Source: Streptomyces sp. 840.1 (GTDB lineage Bacteria; Actinomycetota; Actinomycetes; Streptomycetales; Streptomycetaceae). From it: 64,000 nt of DNA. The notes below the pieces were generated by a model that made no database searches, was not told the DNA's origin, and saw only the letters and a list, made by a program, of their open reading frames with translations. The stretch lies in assembly GCF_003751445.1 (NCBI RefSeq), contig NZ_RJUU01000003.1, forward strand, positions 372,001 through 436,000. The letters are read 5' to 3'. A program made the translations under genes and the position numbers. This document shows, piece after piece, positions 8,591 through 16,144 of this stretch (the stretch's first letter is position 1; each line of letters starts with the position of its first letter).

Positions 8591-8983
8591 ATGCACCCCT
8601 TCCGAGAGGCCGTCGAGGCACACGATCTCGACGCCGTCGAGGCGCTGCTGGCCGAGGACGTCGTCTTCACCAGCCCGGTGGCGTTCAAGCCGTACCCCGG
8701 CAAGCCCCTCACCGCCGCGATCCTGCGTGCCGTCATCGAGGTGTTCTCGGACTTCCGGTACGTCCGGGAGATGTCGAGCGAGGACGGGCGCGACCACGCG
8801 CTCGCCTTCGTCGCGAAGGTGGGCGACCGGGAGATCAGCGGCTGCGACTTCCTGCACATGAACGAGGCGGGCGAGATCGACGACATGATGGTGATGGTCC
8901 GGCCGCTGTCCGGGGCGCAGGCACTGGCGGAGGCCATGGGCGCGCGGTTCGAGGCGATCGCCCGCGAGGCGTCGGCGGGCTGA
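8591..8983 (+). CDS. SnoaL-like / NTF2-fold protein
   Basis: 130 aa cone-shaped alpha+beta barrel protein. The helix HPFREAVEAHDLDAVEALLAEDVVFTSP and the C-terminal strand GEIDDMMVMVRPLSG match the SnoaL-like polyketide cyclase/ketosteroid isomerase-like group, where such proteins bind small hydrophobic ligands. Start ATG at 8591, chosen over the in-frame TTG at 8573 and ATG at 8579 because GGAG lies 6 bases upstream. Divergent from padR. Function unknown. Confidence 0.8.
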   Translation: MHPFREAVEAHDLDAVEALLAEDVVFTSPVAFKPYPGKPLTAAILRAVIEVFSDFRYVREMSSEDGRDHALAFVAKVGDREISGCDFLHMNEAGEIDDMMVMVRPLSGAQALAEAMGARFEAIAREASAG

Positions 8984-9041
8984 CCCGGCCGGGGCGTGAA
9001 CCGGGCCCCGTCCTCAGCGGTGTTGATACGCTCGGCGTTCC

Positions 9042-9731
9042 ATGGACGCAGTCACCGAGATCCAGCTGATCACCGTCCCGGCGGGCCGGGTCACCCTGTC
9101 GGACCGTCGTACGCAACGCAGTTGGGCGGTCGACCTGACCCCCTTCCTGCTCGGCGCGTCCGTGGTCACCCAGGACCTGTACGCACAGGTCACCGGCGAG
9201 CGCCCGGCCTCCGCCCAGGGCGGCCGGCTCCCCGTGGAGAGCGTTTCCTGGCTGGACGCGGTCCGGTTCTGCAACGCCCTGTCACTGCGAGCCGGCCTGA
9301 CCCCCGTCTACCGCCTGCCCGCCGGCCCCGACGGTACGCAGAGCGCCGAAGGCGTCGCCCTGGACACTGCCGCCGACGGGTTCCGGCTGCCCACCGAGGC
9401 CGAGTGGGAGCACGCCTGCCGGGCCGGCACGACGGGCGCCCGCTACGGAGAACTCGACGACATCGCCTGGCACCGGGGCAACTCCCGGGAGCGGATGCAC
9501 GAGGTGGGCGGCCGGGAGCCGAACGCCTGGGGCCTGTACGACACGCTGGGCAACGTCTGGGAATGGTGCTGGGACGTCTACGACGCCGAGGTGTACGGCA
9601 GCTACCGGGTGCTGCGCGGCGGCGGCTGGTTCGACGAGCACTGGAGCTGCCGGGCCTCGGTGCGCCGCCGCAGCCACCCGACGTTCCGGATCGACGACAC
9701 CGGGTTCCGGGTGGCACGTTCCGTGCTGTGA
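9042..9731 (+). CDS. FGE-sulfatase-fold protein lacking the catalytic cysteine pair
   Basis: 229 aa formylglycine-generating-enzyme-fold protein. Family motifs are clear: RLPTEAEWEHACRAG near residues 113-127, NAWGLYDTLGNVWEWCWD near 163-180 and RGGGWFDEHWSCRASVRRRS near 192-211. True aerobic FGE uses two cysteines (336 and 341 in the human enzyme). Here the first is present (WSC) but the second position is valine, so this is probably a non-FGly member of the fold. No sulfatase gene is nearby. A TACGCT box at 9027-9032 and the lack of a ribosome binding site suggest a leaderless or nearly leaderless message. Confidence 0.82.
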   Translation: MDAVTEIQLITVPAGRVTLSDRRTQRSWAVDLTPFLLGASVVTQDLYAQVTGERPASAQGGRLPVESVSWLDAVRFCNALSLRAGLTPVYRLPAGPDGTQSAEGVALDTAADGFRLPTEAEWEHACRAGTTGARYGELDDIAWHRGNSRERMHEVGGREPNAWGLYDTLGNVWEWCWDVYDAEVYGSYRVLRGGGWFDEHWSCRASVRRRSHPTFRIDDTGFRVARSVL

Positions 9732-9888
9732 CGTCGCGCGATGCCCCGAAGGCGCGGCAGGCCGCTGCGCCGCTCGTTCCCGGCGGTGGCAGCTCCGTCG
9801 CCGGCTTGCGGACCCGTGGTGCACGGTGTCGACTCGAAGCAGATGCGCAGATGGCCGCCTCCCCTCTCCCGGTCTGGGGTGAATCCCC

Positions 9889-11196
9889 GTGCTGTTCTCC
9901 GATCGCGCCGACGCGGGACAACGGCTCGCGGAGGCTCTCCGCCCGCTGGCCGCAAGCGATCCCGTCGTACTGGGCCTGCCGCGCGGCGGAGTCCCGGTCG
10001 CCTTCCGCGTCGCCCAGGCGCTCGGTGCGCCGCTCGACGTGATCGTGGTCCGCAAGCTCGGCGTCCCGCGCCACCCGGAACTGGGCTTCGGCGCCATCGG
10101 TGAGGGCGGGGTGCGGGTCATCAGCGAGGACATCCTGCGCCGCAGCGGGGCGTCCCCGGAGGACCTCGCCGCCGTGGAGCACACCGAGGGCGCCGAACTG
10201 CTGCGCCGGGCCCGGACCTTCCGAGGCGACCGGCCGCGCATCCGCTTCGAAGGGCGCTGCGTGATCGTCGTGGACGACGGCATCGCGACCGGCGCGACCG
10301 CTCTCGCCGCGTGCGAGGTGGCCCGTGCGCAGGGAGCGGCACGGGTGGTGCTGGCCGTGCCGGTGGCGCCGCCGGACGCCGCCGAGCGGGTCCGGGGCCG
10401 GGTGGACGAGCTGGTGTGCCTGTCCACGCCGCTCCGGTTCGCCGCGGTGGGTGAGTGGTACCGGGACTTCGGCCAGACCCCGGACGAGGAGGTCGTCGCG
10501 CTGCTGGCGCGGGCCGCGGACCGGCCGTCCGCGCCCACGCCCGTCGACGTGGCCGTGGAGGCGGGCGGTGTGGTGCTGCCGGGTGAGCTCACCTCGGCCG
10601 GGTCCGCCCGCGCCCTCGTGGTGTTCGCCCACGGATCCGGCAGCAGCCGGCACAGCCCGCGCAACCGCTCGGTGGCGGCGGCCCTGCACCGGGCGGGGCT
10701 CGGCACCCTGCTGTTCGACCTGCTCACACCGGCCGAGGCGGCGGACCGCTCGGCCGTCTTCGACATCGCGACCCTGGCGGAACGGCTGATCGGCGCCACC
10801 GGCTGGCTGCGGCGTCGCGAGTCCCTTCCCGTCGGTGTCTTCGGGGCCAGCACCGGGGCAGCGGCCGCACTGCGGGCGGCGGCCGCACTCGGAGCCGGGC
10901 GCGACACGGGGATCGGCGCGGTCGTCTCGCGCGGCGGCCGGCCCGACCTGGCGGGCGCCCGCCTCGGTGATGTCCGGTCTCCGACCCTCCTCGTCGTGGG
11001 CGGCCGCGACCCCCGGGTACTGGAACTGAACCGGCAGGCGCGCCGGGAGCTGCGCTGCGAGAGCCGGCTGGAGGTCGTCGCCGGCGCGACGCACCTCTTC
11101 GAGGAGCCGGGTGCGCTGGACGAGGTGGCCGGGCTAGCCCGGGAGTGGTTCCGCGAGCACCTCACGGGGCCCGGGAGCGGCTCGGCGGCCATCTGA
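9889..11196 (+). CDS. Phosphoribosyltransferase-dienelactone hydrolase fusion
   Basis: 435 aa bifunctional protein. Residues about 1-215 are a type I phosphoribosyltransferase-like domain with the PRPP loop VIVVDDGIATGATALAA near residues 125-141. Residues about 220-435 are an alpha/beta hydrolase with the elbow GVFGASTGAAAAL near 318-330 and FAHGSGSS near 246. The architecture is that of mycobacterial Rv0571c of the DosR region. Start GTG at 9889, with GGGG about 9 bases upstream. A dormancy or stress role is only by analogy. No catalytic substrate is established from sequence. Confidence 0.85.
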   Translation: MLFSDRADAGQRLAEALRPLAASDPVVLGLPRGGVPVAFRVAQALGAPLDVIVVRKLGVPRHPELGFGAIGEGGVRVISEDILRRSGASPEDLAAVEHTEGAELLRRARTFRGDRPRIRFEGRCVIVVDDGIATGATALAACEVARAQGAARVVLAVPVAPPDAAERVRGRVDELVCLSTPLRFAAVGEWYRDFGQTPDEEVVALLARAADRPSAPTPVDVAVEAGGVVLPGELTSAGSARALVVFAHGSGSSRHSPRNRSVAAALHRAGLGTLLFDLLTPAEAADRSAVFDIATLAERLIGATGWLRRRESLPVGVFGASTGAAAALRAAAALGAGRDTGIGAVVSRGGRPDLAGARLGDVRSPTLLVVGGRDPRVLELNRQARRELRCESRLEVVAGATHLFEEPGALDEVAGLAREWFREHLTGPGSGSAAI

Positions 11197-11200
11197 GAGA

Positions 11201-11218
11201 CCGGGCCGGCAGGCCCGG
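11201..11218 (+). terminator. Stem-loop after the PRTase-hydrolase gene
   Basis: Perfect 7-bp stem CCGGGCC/GGCCCGG with a 4-base loop, starting 5 bases after the stop codon at 11196. Confidence 0.5.
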
Positions 11219-11373
11219 CGGGCACCGTCGAGCGAATGTCCGTGCGGATTGCGCGGTCGGGAAGCAACCGTGGACGCCGATCAGCCGTCTTGATCCACAA
11301 CAAGGCGGTACGCCGCACATGACAAGCTCTCCGACCCCCCATGAGCGCACAGGTCAGAGCACCGAGCGGCTAT

Positions 11374-11403
11374 GCACTGAATGTATACATTGCATGCATA
11401 GTC
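11374..11403. promoter_or_regulatory. AT-rich palindromic promoter/operator of the TPR-prenyl synthetase operon
   Basis: A perfect 12-bp palindrome AATGTATACATT (11380-11391) runs directly into the 8-bp palindrome TGCATGCA (11391-11398) in otherwise very GC-rich DNA. TGCACT and CATAGT, 18 bases apart, could be -35 and -10 elements, which would put the palindromes in the promoter spacer. A GntR- or TetR-type operator is plausible, but the binding protein is unknown. Confidence 0.5.
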
Positions 11404-11436
11404 GACGGCCGGCCCGTCCGCGCGCGAAAGGCTCCC

Positions 11437-12501
11437 ATGCACAGCAAAGCACTGGCGCCCGAGTACCAGGGCGCCCTCACCAAGATGTCCGTGAACGCCT
11501 CCCTCACCGACGTACTGGCCGAGGGAGAAAGCCACTTGAGGGCGGCCCAACTGGCCGGCTCCCAGCAGGAGGTGGCCCGCGCCGGACTCGCGGTGGCCGA
11601 GGCGCACCGCAGGCTGGGCCACGTACAGGACGCCGACCGCGCCTGGAAGGCCAGCTACCGCGCGGCCCGGTCCGCCGAGGACACCGGGGCGATGGCCTGG
11701 GCGCTGTGGAGCGGCGGCACGCTCGCCCGCCAGCGGGGCGCACTGCGCCTCGCCTTCCGCCTGCTGGGCCTGGCCGCCGACCTGGGCAAGAAGGGCGGCG
11801 ACGTGGTCGCCCGGGGCTACTCGCTCGCGGGTCTCGCGGAGACCGGGCGCATCCAGGGCGACTACCGGACCGTCGCCGCCCTGCACGAGCAACTGCTCGC
11901 CGAGGCACGCGCCCGGGGCGAGGCACGGCACACCGTCTGGGCCCTGGAGGGCATCGCTCAGATCCACCGCAACACCGGCTCGTTCGACACCGCCCTGGAG
12001 ATGTTCGAGGAGGCGGCGCAGCTGGCCGGGAACGCGGACGACCGGCGCGGCCGGGCCTGGGCGCTGCGCGGTATGGCGGACATCATCTCCGTACGGGACA
12101 ACGACCCGGAGCGCGCGCTCGCCCTGCTGGCGGAGGCCGAACTGACCTGCCGTGAGATGAACTTGTCCAGCGCCCTCGCCTACAACCACAAGATGCGCGC
12201 CAACGTGCTCTACCGCGCCGGTCGGTACGAGGAGGCCCGCGAGGTGTACGAAGAGGCGCTCGGCGAGTTCCGGGCAATGACCGAGCCCCGGGGCGAGGCG
12301 CTGGCCCGCCTCGGTCTGGTGAAGTCGCTCGCCCGGCTGGGCCGGGACCGCACGCAGACCGCTGCGGAGCTGGACGGGCTGCGCGTCACGCTCGACCGGA
12401 TAGGACTGCTCAACGCGCGCGACATGGTCGACAAGGCCTACGCGGAACTCGGCGTATCACCGGCCGGTGACGCGGTGGCCGGGGAAGCCGGCCGCCGATG
12501 A
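11437..12501 (+). CDS. Tetratricopeptide repeat protein
   Basis: 354 aa, almost entirely alpha-helical, with TPR-like pairs such as GLAVAEAHRRLGHVQDADRAW, GSFDTALEMFEEAAQLAG and AGRYEEAREVYEEALGEF spread through the chain. Start ATG at 11437, preceded by GAAAGG. An in-frame ATG at 11341 would force translation through the palindromic promoter element, so I rejected it. The stop overlaps the polyprenyl synthetase start by 4 bases (ATGA), so the two are translationally coupled. It may be a scaffold or partner for that enzyme, but this is inference. Confidence 0.8.
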   Translation: MHSKALAPEYQGALTKMSVNASLTDVLAEGESHLRAAQLAGSQQEVARAGLAVAEAHRRLGHVQDADRAWKASYRAARSAEDTGAMAWALWSGGTLARQRGALRLAFRLLGLAADLGKKGGDVVARGYSLAGLAETGRIQGDYRTVAALHEQLLAEARARGEARHTVWALEGIAQIHRNTGSFDTALEMFEEAAQLAGNADDRRGRAWALRGMADIISVRDNDPERALALLAEAELTCREMNLSSALAYNHKMRANVLYRAGRYEEAREVYEEALGEFRAMTEPRGEALARLGLVKSLARLGRDRTQTAAELDGLRVTLDRIGLLNARDMVDKAYAELGVSPAGDAVAGEAGRR

Positions 12502-13547
12502 CACCCCCCGTGACCCAGCAGGCCACGGCGTCGGAGGTACTCGCCCGCTGCCGCGCCCTCGTCCGGCCCGGCCTGGAGCTCGCCGTGCGGCAGCTGCACC
12601 CGTGGCATGCCGAGATCACCGCGTTCTCGCTCGGCTGGGACTGGCCCGGCGGCCGGGCCGTCCCCGGCGGGCAGGGCAAGGGGATCCGGCAGGCCCTCGC
12701 GGTGCTCGGCGCCGAGGCCGTCGGCGCGAAGGCGCAGAGCGCGGTCCGGGGCGCCGTCGCGGCCGAGCTGATCCACACCTTCTCCCTGCTCCACGACGAC
12801 ATCATGGACGGCGACGAGACCCGCAGGCAGCGCGCCACCGCCTGGAAGGCCTACGGGACCGGGCCCGCCGTCCTGGCGGGCGACGCGCTCTTCGCGCTGG
12901 CCGTGCAGACCCTGGCGGACGCCCCCGGCCCGCACTGCGTGCCGGCGGTCCGGCTGCTGTCCTCGACCCTGAACGACCTGGTCCGCGGCCAGGCCGACGA
13001 CCTGCTCTTCGAGTCCCGGCCCTGGACCGGGCCCGATGCGGTGCGGCCGCACGAGTACCGGCTGATGGCCGAGTACAAGACGGGTTCGCTGCTGGGCTGC
13101 GCAGCGGGTCTGGGCGCCGTGCTCGGCGGGGCCGGACGGACGGCCGCCGACGCGCTGACCTCTGCGGGACGCCATCTGGGAGTCGCCTTCCAGGTCATGG
13201 ACGACGTGCTCGGCATCTGGGGCGACCCGGAGGTGACGGGCAAGCCGGTGCACGGCGATCTGCGCCGGCAGAAGAAGACCTACCCCGTCCTCACCGCCCT
13301 CGCGGCGGGCGACCGGGCAGCCCTGGAGCTGGGCGCCCTGTTGCGTACCGGCGAGCCGCTCGACGAGGGGGCGGCCGCGCGGGCCGCCGGTCTGGTCGAG
13401 GAGGCCGGCGGGCGCTCGGCCGCCGTGGCCGAGGCCCACCGTCACCTGGAGAGCGCCCGCGCCTGTCTGGAGAGCGTCGCGCTGGAGACGGAGGCGGTCG
13501 GCGAACTCCTCGCGCTGCTGCCCTACTTCGTCGAGCGCACCGTGTGA
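12498..13547 (+). CDS. Polyprenyl (isoprenyl diphosphate) synthetase
   Basis: 349 aa trans-prenyltransferase condensing isopentenyl diphosphate with allylic diphosphates. The first aspartate-rich motif is LLHDDIMDGD near residues 96-105 and the second VMDDVLGIWGD near 233-243; GSLLG and the basic HGDLRRQKKTYP loop are also present. The first motif is the short DDxxD form. Product chain length cannot be read safely. It is coupled to the TPR gene and no terpene cyclase lies nearby, so the product may feed a distant pathway. Confidence 0.9.
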   Translation: MTPPVTQQATASEVLARCRALVRPGLELAVRQLHPWHAEITAFSLGWDWPGGRAVPGGQGKGIRQALAVLGAEAVGAKAQSAVRGAVAAELIHTFSLLHDDIMDGDETRRQRATAWKAYGTGPAVLAGDALFALAVQTLADAPGPHCVPAVRLLSSTLNDLVRGQADDLLFESRPWTGPDAVRPHEYRLMAEYKTGSLLGCAAGLGAVLGGAGRTAADALTSAGRHLGVAFQVMDDVLGIWGDPEVTGKPVHGDLRRQKKTYPVLTALAAGDRAALELGALLRTGEPLDEGAAARAAGLVEEAGGRSAAVAEAHRHLESARACLESVALETEAVGELLALLPYFVERTV

Positions 13548-13563
13548 CGGCCACCGTCCGCAC

Positions 13564-13597
13564 CGCCGCCGGCCCGCCGCGCGTGCGGCCGGCGGCG
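13564..13597. terminator. Bidirectional terminator hairpin
   Basis: Perfect 11-bp stem CGCCGCCGGCC/GGCCGGCGGCG with a 12-base loop, between the convergent polyprenyl synthetase and DUF2000 genes. Confidence 0.65.
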
Positions 13598-13604
13598 GAC
13601 CCGT

Positions 13605-14036
13605 TCAGGAGTGCATGGACGCGCCCTTGAGGATCTTGTCCACGGCGTTGCGGGGACCGTGCACGGCCAGCCCGACCAGGTCCATCGCGGCCCGGGGCAC
13701 CGCCCGCACGGCGGCCCGGTTGTCCCGGTCGTTGCCCGTCGTGAAGAGGTCGGAGGTGAACACCGACAGGGTCACGCCACGGCCGACCGCACGGGTGTGG
13801 GCCGTCGTGAGCACCTCCTTCCCTCCTTCGAGGACCAGGACCGGCTGCCGGAACATCGGCAGGTAGGGGGTGCCGTCGGCGTCGGCGTACGGTTCGCCGA
13901 CGAGTTCGGGCACCGCCGTGCCGAGGCCGCTGACCAGGAACGCGGTGACGTTCAGCCGCTGCCAGGTCTGCAGGTCGTCCCTGAGCAGGACGGCGATCTT
14001 GGTGTCGAAGCGGACGGGGGCTGTTTCGTCTGTCAT
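13605..14036 (-). CDS. DUF2000 family protein
   Basis: 143 aa. The pattern KIAVLLRDDLQTWQRLNVTAFL followed by GLGTAVPELVGEPYADADG is the DUF2000 hallmark. These proteins adopt a peptidyl-tRNA hydrolase 2-like fold but their function is unknown. Start ATG at 14036. It is divergent from an AraC regulator by 115 bases, a pairing that suggests the AraC protein controls it. Confidence 0.8.
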   Translation of the reverse strand: MTDETAPVRFDTKIAVLLRDDLQTWQRLNVTAFLVSGLGTAVPELVGEPYADADGTPYLPMFRQPVLVLEGGKEVLTTAHTRAVGRGVTLSVFTSDLFTTGNDRDNRAAVRAVPRAAMDLVGLAVHGPRNAVDKILKGASMHS

Positions 14037-14151
14037 GGCACCGAGCCTGCCCGGCACTCCCCCGGCGCGTCTTGTACGAACTTTGCATGCCGGCGGCGGC
14101 CGCCCGCCTGCCCGGAGCCGGCGGACCCGCGGCCGGGCGTACGATCGGGGC

Positions 14152-14970
14152 ATGGCAGCTCGTCCGGACATCACCGCGTGGTGTCCGCCGGTGGAGGGGA
14201 TCGAAGAGGTCTTCCACGCCCACTTCATCGACCACTCCTACCCGATGCACACGCACGACGCGTGGACCCTGCTCATCGTGGACGAGGGCATGGTCCGCTA
14301 CGACCTGGACCGCCACGAGCACGGGGTGCTCACCCATGTGGTGACGCTGCTGCCGCCGCACGTTCCGCACAACGGCGGCGCCGCGACCGCCGGGGGCTTC
14401 CGCAAACGCGTGCTGTACCTCAACACCGCGCAGGTCGACGAGCGGCTGATCGGCATGGCCGTCGACCGGCCCGTGCTGCACGATCCCGCGCTGCGGAACC
14501 GGATCGCCCGGCTGCACACGACGCTCTCGACGCCGGGCGACGAACTGGAGGCGGCGAGCCGGCTCGCCCTGGTCGCCGAACGGCTCGACCGGCATCTGCG
14601 CGACCGGCTGGAACCCGTCCGGTACGTGCACGACCGCAGGATCGCCCACCGGCTGCGCGACCTGCTGGACGAACGGTTCGTGGCGGGCATCACGCTCCAG
14701 GAGGCGGCGCTGCGCCTGCACGCCCATCACACGCATCTGGTGCGTGCCTTCAGCCGGGAGTTCGGGATGGCGCCGCACCAGTACGTGACGGGGCGCCGGG
14801 TCGACCTCGCACGCCGGCTGCTCCTCCAGGGGCTGCCGGGGCCCGACGTGGCGACGTCCGCGGGTTTCTACGACCAGTCCCATCTGGCCCGCCACTTCAA
14901 GCGCGTCGTGGGCACCAGCCCCGGGCACTACGCCCGCACCCGCGGACCGCTCGCCCCGCCGGCCGGCTGA
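14152..14970 (+). CDS. AraC family transcriptional regulator
   Basis: 272 aa. Residues 1-160 form a cupin-like sensor domain (IDHSYPMHTHDAWTLLIVDEG supplies His residues typical of the AraC-type arm), and residues about 165-265 hold two helix-turn-helix units (ITLQEAALRLHAHHTHLVRAF and ATSAGFYDQSHLARHFKRVVG). The start ATG at 14152 follows a TACGAT box by 7 bases and has no ribosome binding site, so the transcript may be leaderless. Probably regulates the divergent DUF2000 gene. Confidence 0.88.
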   Translation: MAARPDITAWCPPVEGIEEVFHAHFIDHSYPMHTHDAWTLLIVDEGMVRYDLDRHEHGVLTHVVTLLPPHVPHNGGAATAGGFRKRVLYLNTAQVDERLIGMAVDRPVLHDPALRNRIARLHTTLSTPGDELEAASRLALVAERLDRHLRDRLEPVRYVHDRRIAHRLRDLLDERFVAGITLQEAALRLHAHHTHLVRAFSREFGMAPHQYVTGRRVDLARRLLLQGLPGPDVATSAGFYDQSHLARHFKRVVGTSPGHYARTRGPLAPPAG

Positions 14971-14976
14971 GGCGGG

Positions 14977-15486
14977 CTACCGGCGCTCCAGCGAGCCCCG
15001 GACGAAGGCGGCCTGCCCGGCATGCTGGAGATCGTCCGACAGCACGCTGATCAGCCGTACGCCCAGGGTGACCGGCGGCGACCAGGCCTCGTCCACGACG
15101 CGGTCCAGCGCATGGCCGTCGAGGCTCTGGAGGAAGCTGACGGTCTGCAGGTGCACGGCGTCGTAGTAGCCGATCAGCAGCTCCGCCGAGCCGACGCGCA
15201 CGGCCGCGACCTGCTTGCTGCTCTGCCCGTAACCGGTGGCCGCCTCGGCGAACGGCAGATCGAAGCGGGCGGACCAGTCCTGGGCCGTCCAGATCTGCTG
15301 GACGCCTGCCGCGTCCGCGATGTGGTCGTCCTGGACCCGGGTCAGGTGCCAGACGAGCCACGCGATCGAGTTCGCGCCCCCGTCGAGGCGTGCGTGGAGA
15401 TCGTCGGGTCCGAGGCCCTCGACGGCCGAGTGCACCGTCTCCCGGATGCGGGTGAATCCATCCACCAGGATGTCTGCGACGTTCAT
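14977..15486 (-). CDS. DinB-like / mycothiol-dependent maleylpyruvate isomerase-fold protein (DUF664)
   Basis: 169 aa four-helix bundle. VADILVDGFTRIRETVHSAVEGLG opens the fold, and NSIAWLVWHLTRVQDDHIADAAG supplies the first metal-binding histidine pattern of DinB/MST proteins; YYDAVHLQTVSFL and DDLQHAGQAAFVRG hold the later histidines. Family members bind a divalent metal and often use mycothiol. It ends 6 bases after the convergent AraC gene. Start ATG at 15486; a GTG at 15531 is possible. Confidence 0.82.
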   Translation of the reverse strand: MNVADILVDGFTRIRETVHSAVEGLGPDDLHARLDGGANSIAWLVWHLTRVQDDHIADAAGVQQIWTAQDWSARFDLPFAEAATGYGQSSKQVAAVRVGSAELLIGYYDAVHLQTVSFLQSLDGHALDRVVDEAWSPPVTLGVRLISVLSDDLQHAGQAAFVRGSLERR

Positions 15487-15556
15487 GTCCTTACCATGGC
15501 TGCTCCCCTGCCCCGTCCCCGCCATCGACACACCCCGGCGGGGCCGGGTACGCGGC

Positions 15557-15874
15557 CTACGGCACGAGGTGCCGGGTCTCGGTGGCCCGCCCGTCCCGGC
15601 CGCCCGCCCCTGCGGCCCGCGCGGCGGCGTGCAGCGAGCGCAGCGCCAGCATGAGGAAGCCGATGTCGTCGAGGTACACGGGGTCGGGCAGCAGGTCGAC
15701 GGGCGACACGGTGTAGATCACCGCAGCCCAGACCAGCGCCTTGTTGCGCAGCGGGATTCCGGCGTCGACCAGCAGTTTCCTGGCGCGGAACACCCGCACC
15801 AGGAGGACGCCGGCGACAACCATGGTGAGCAGCGCGAGGGCCGCACCGATGATGAGCCAGGCCGTGGTGTCCAT
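15557..15874 (-). CDS. YkvA/DUF1232 family membrane protein
   Basis: 105 aa. One N-terminal transmembrane helix (LIIGAALALLTMVVAGVLLV) is followed by the DUF1232 core YTVSPVDLLPDPVYLDDIGFL. Function of the family is unknown; it is membrane-anchored in this variant. It stands 70 bases downstream of the DinB-like gene on the same strand. Confidence 0.8.
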   Translation of the reverse strand: MDTTAWLIIGAALALLTMVVAGVLLVRVFRARKLLVDAGIPLRNKALVWAAVIYTVSPVDLLPDPVYLDDIGFLMLALRSLHAAARAAGAGGRDGRATETRHLVP

Positions 15875-16144
15875 GCCTCATCGTGTACCCGGCAGACGGC
15901 GAATCACCACGCGGAGGGTCCGCCGGTGGTGTGACGGTGCGCTCGTCGCGACAGATCCCGTTCCTGACGGTCGTGCTCGGCTGTTCGGGTCAGTACGCTG
16001 CGAGTGACCGCTGCGGCACCGCCGAGAGCCGCCTCGGCAAGATCCGCGGAACCGCCGGAGCTGCGGTGGCGGCGGGTCCGGGGCGACCATGGGAGACAGC
16101 GAACCTTGCGTCCGGGCACGGCGACGGCTTGGGAAGGATGGTCC

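Noticed and set aside
11341-11436. Longer start of the TPR protein at 11341
   Set aside because: The extra 32 residues would be read through the palindromic promoter element and show no TPR similarity; the ATG at 11437 has a ribosome binding site.
11437-13547. Terpenoid biosynthetic cluster or family 2 encapsulin locus around the polyprenyl synthetase
   Set aside because: No terpene cyclase, cytochrome P450, methyltransferase partner or encapsulin shell gene lies next to it in the window.
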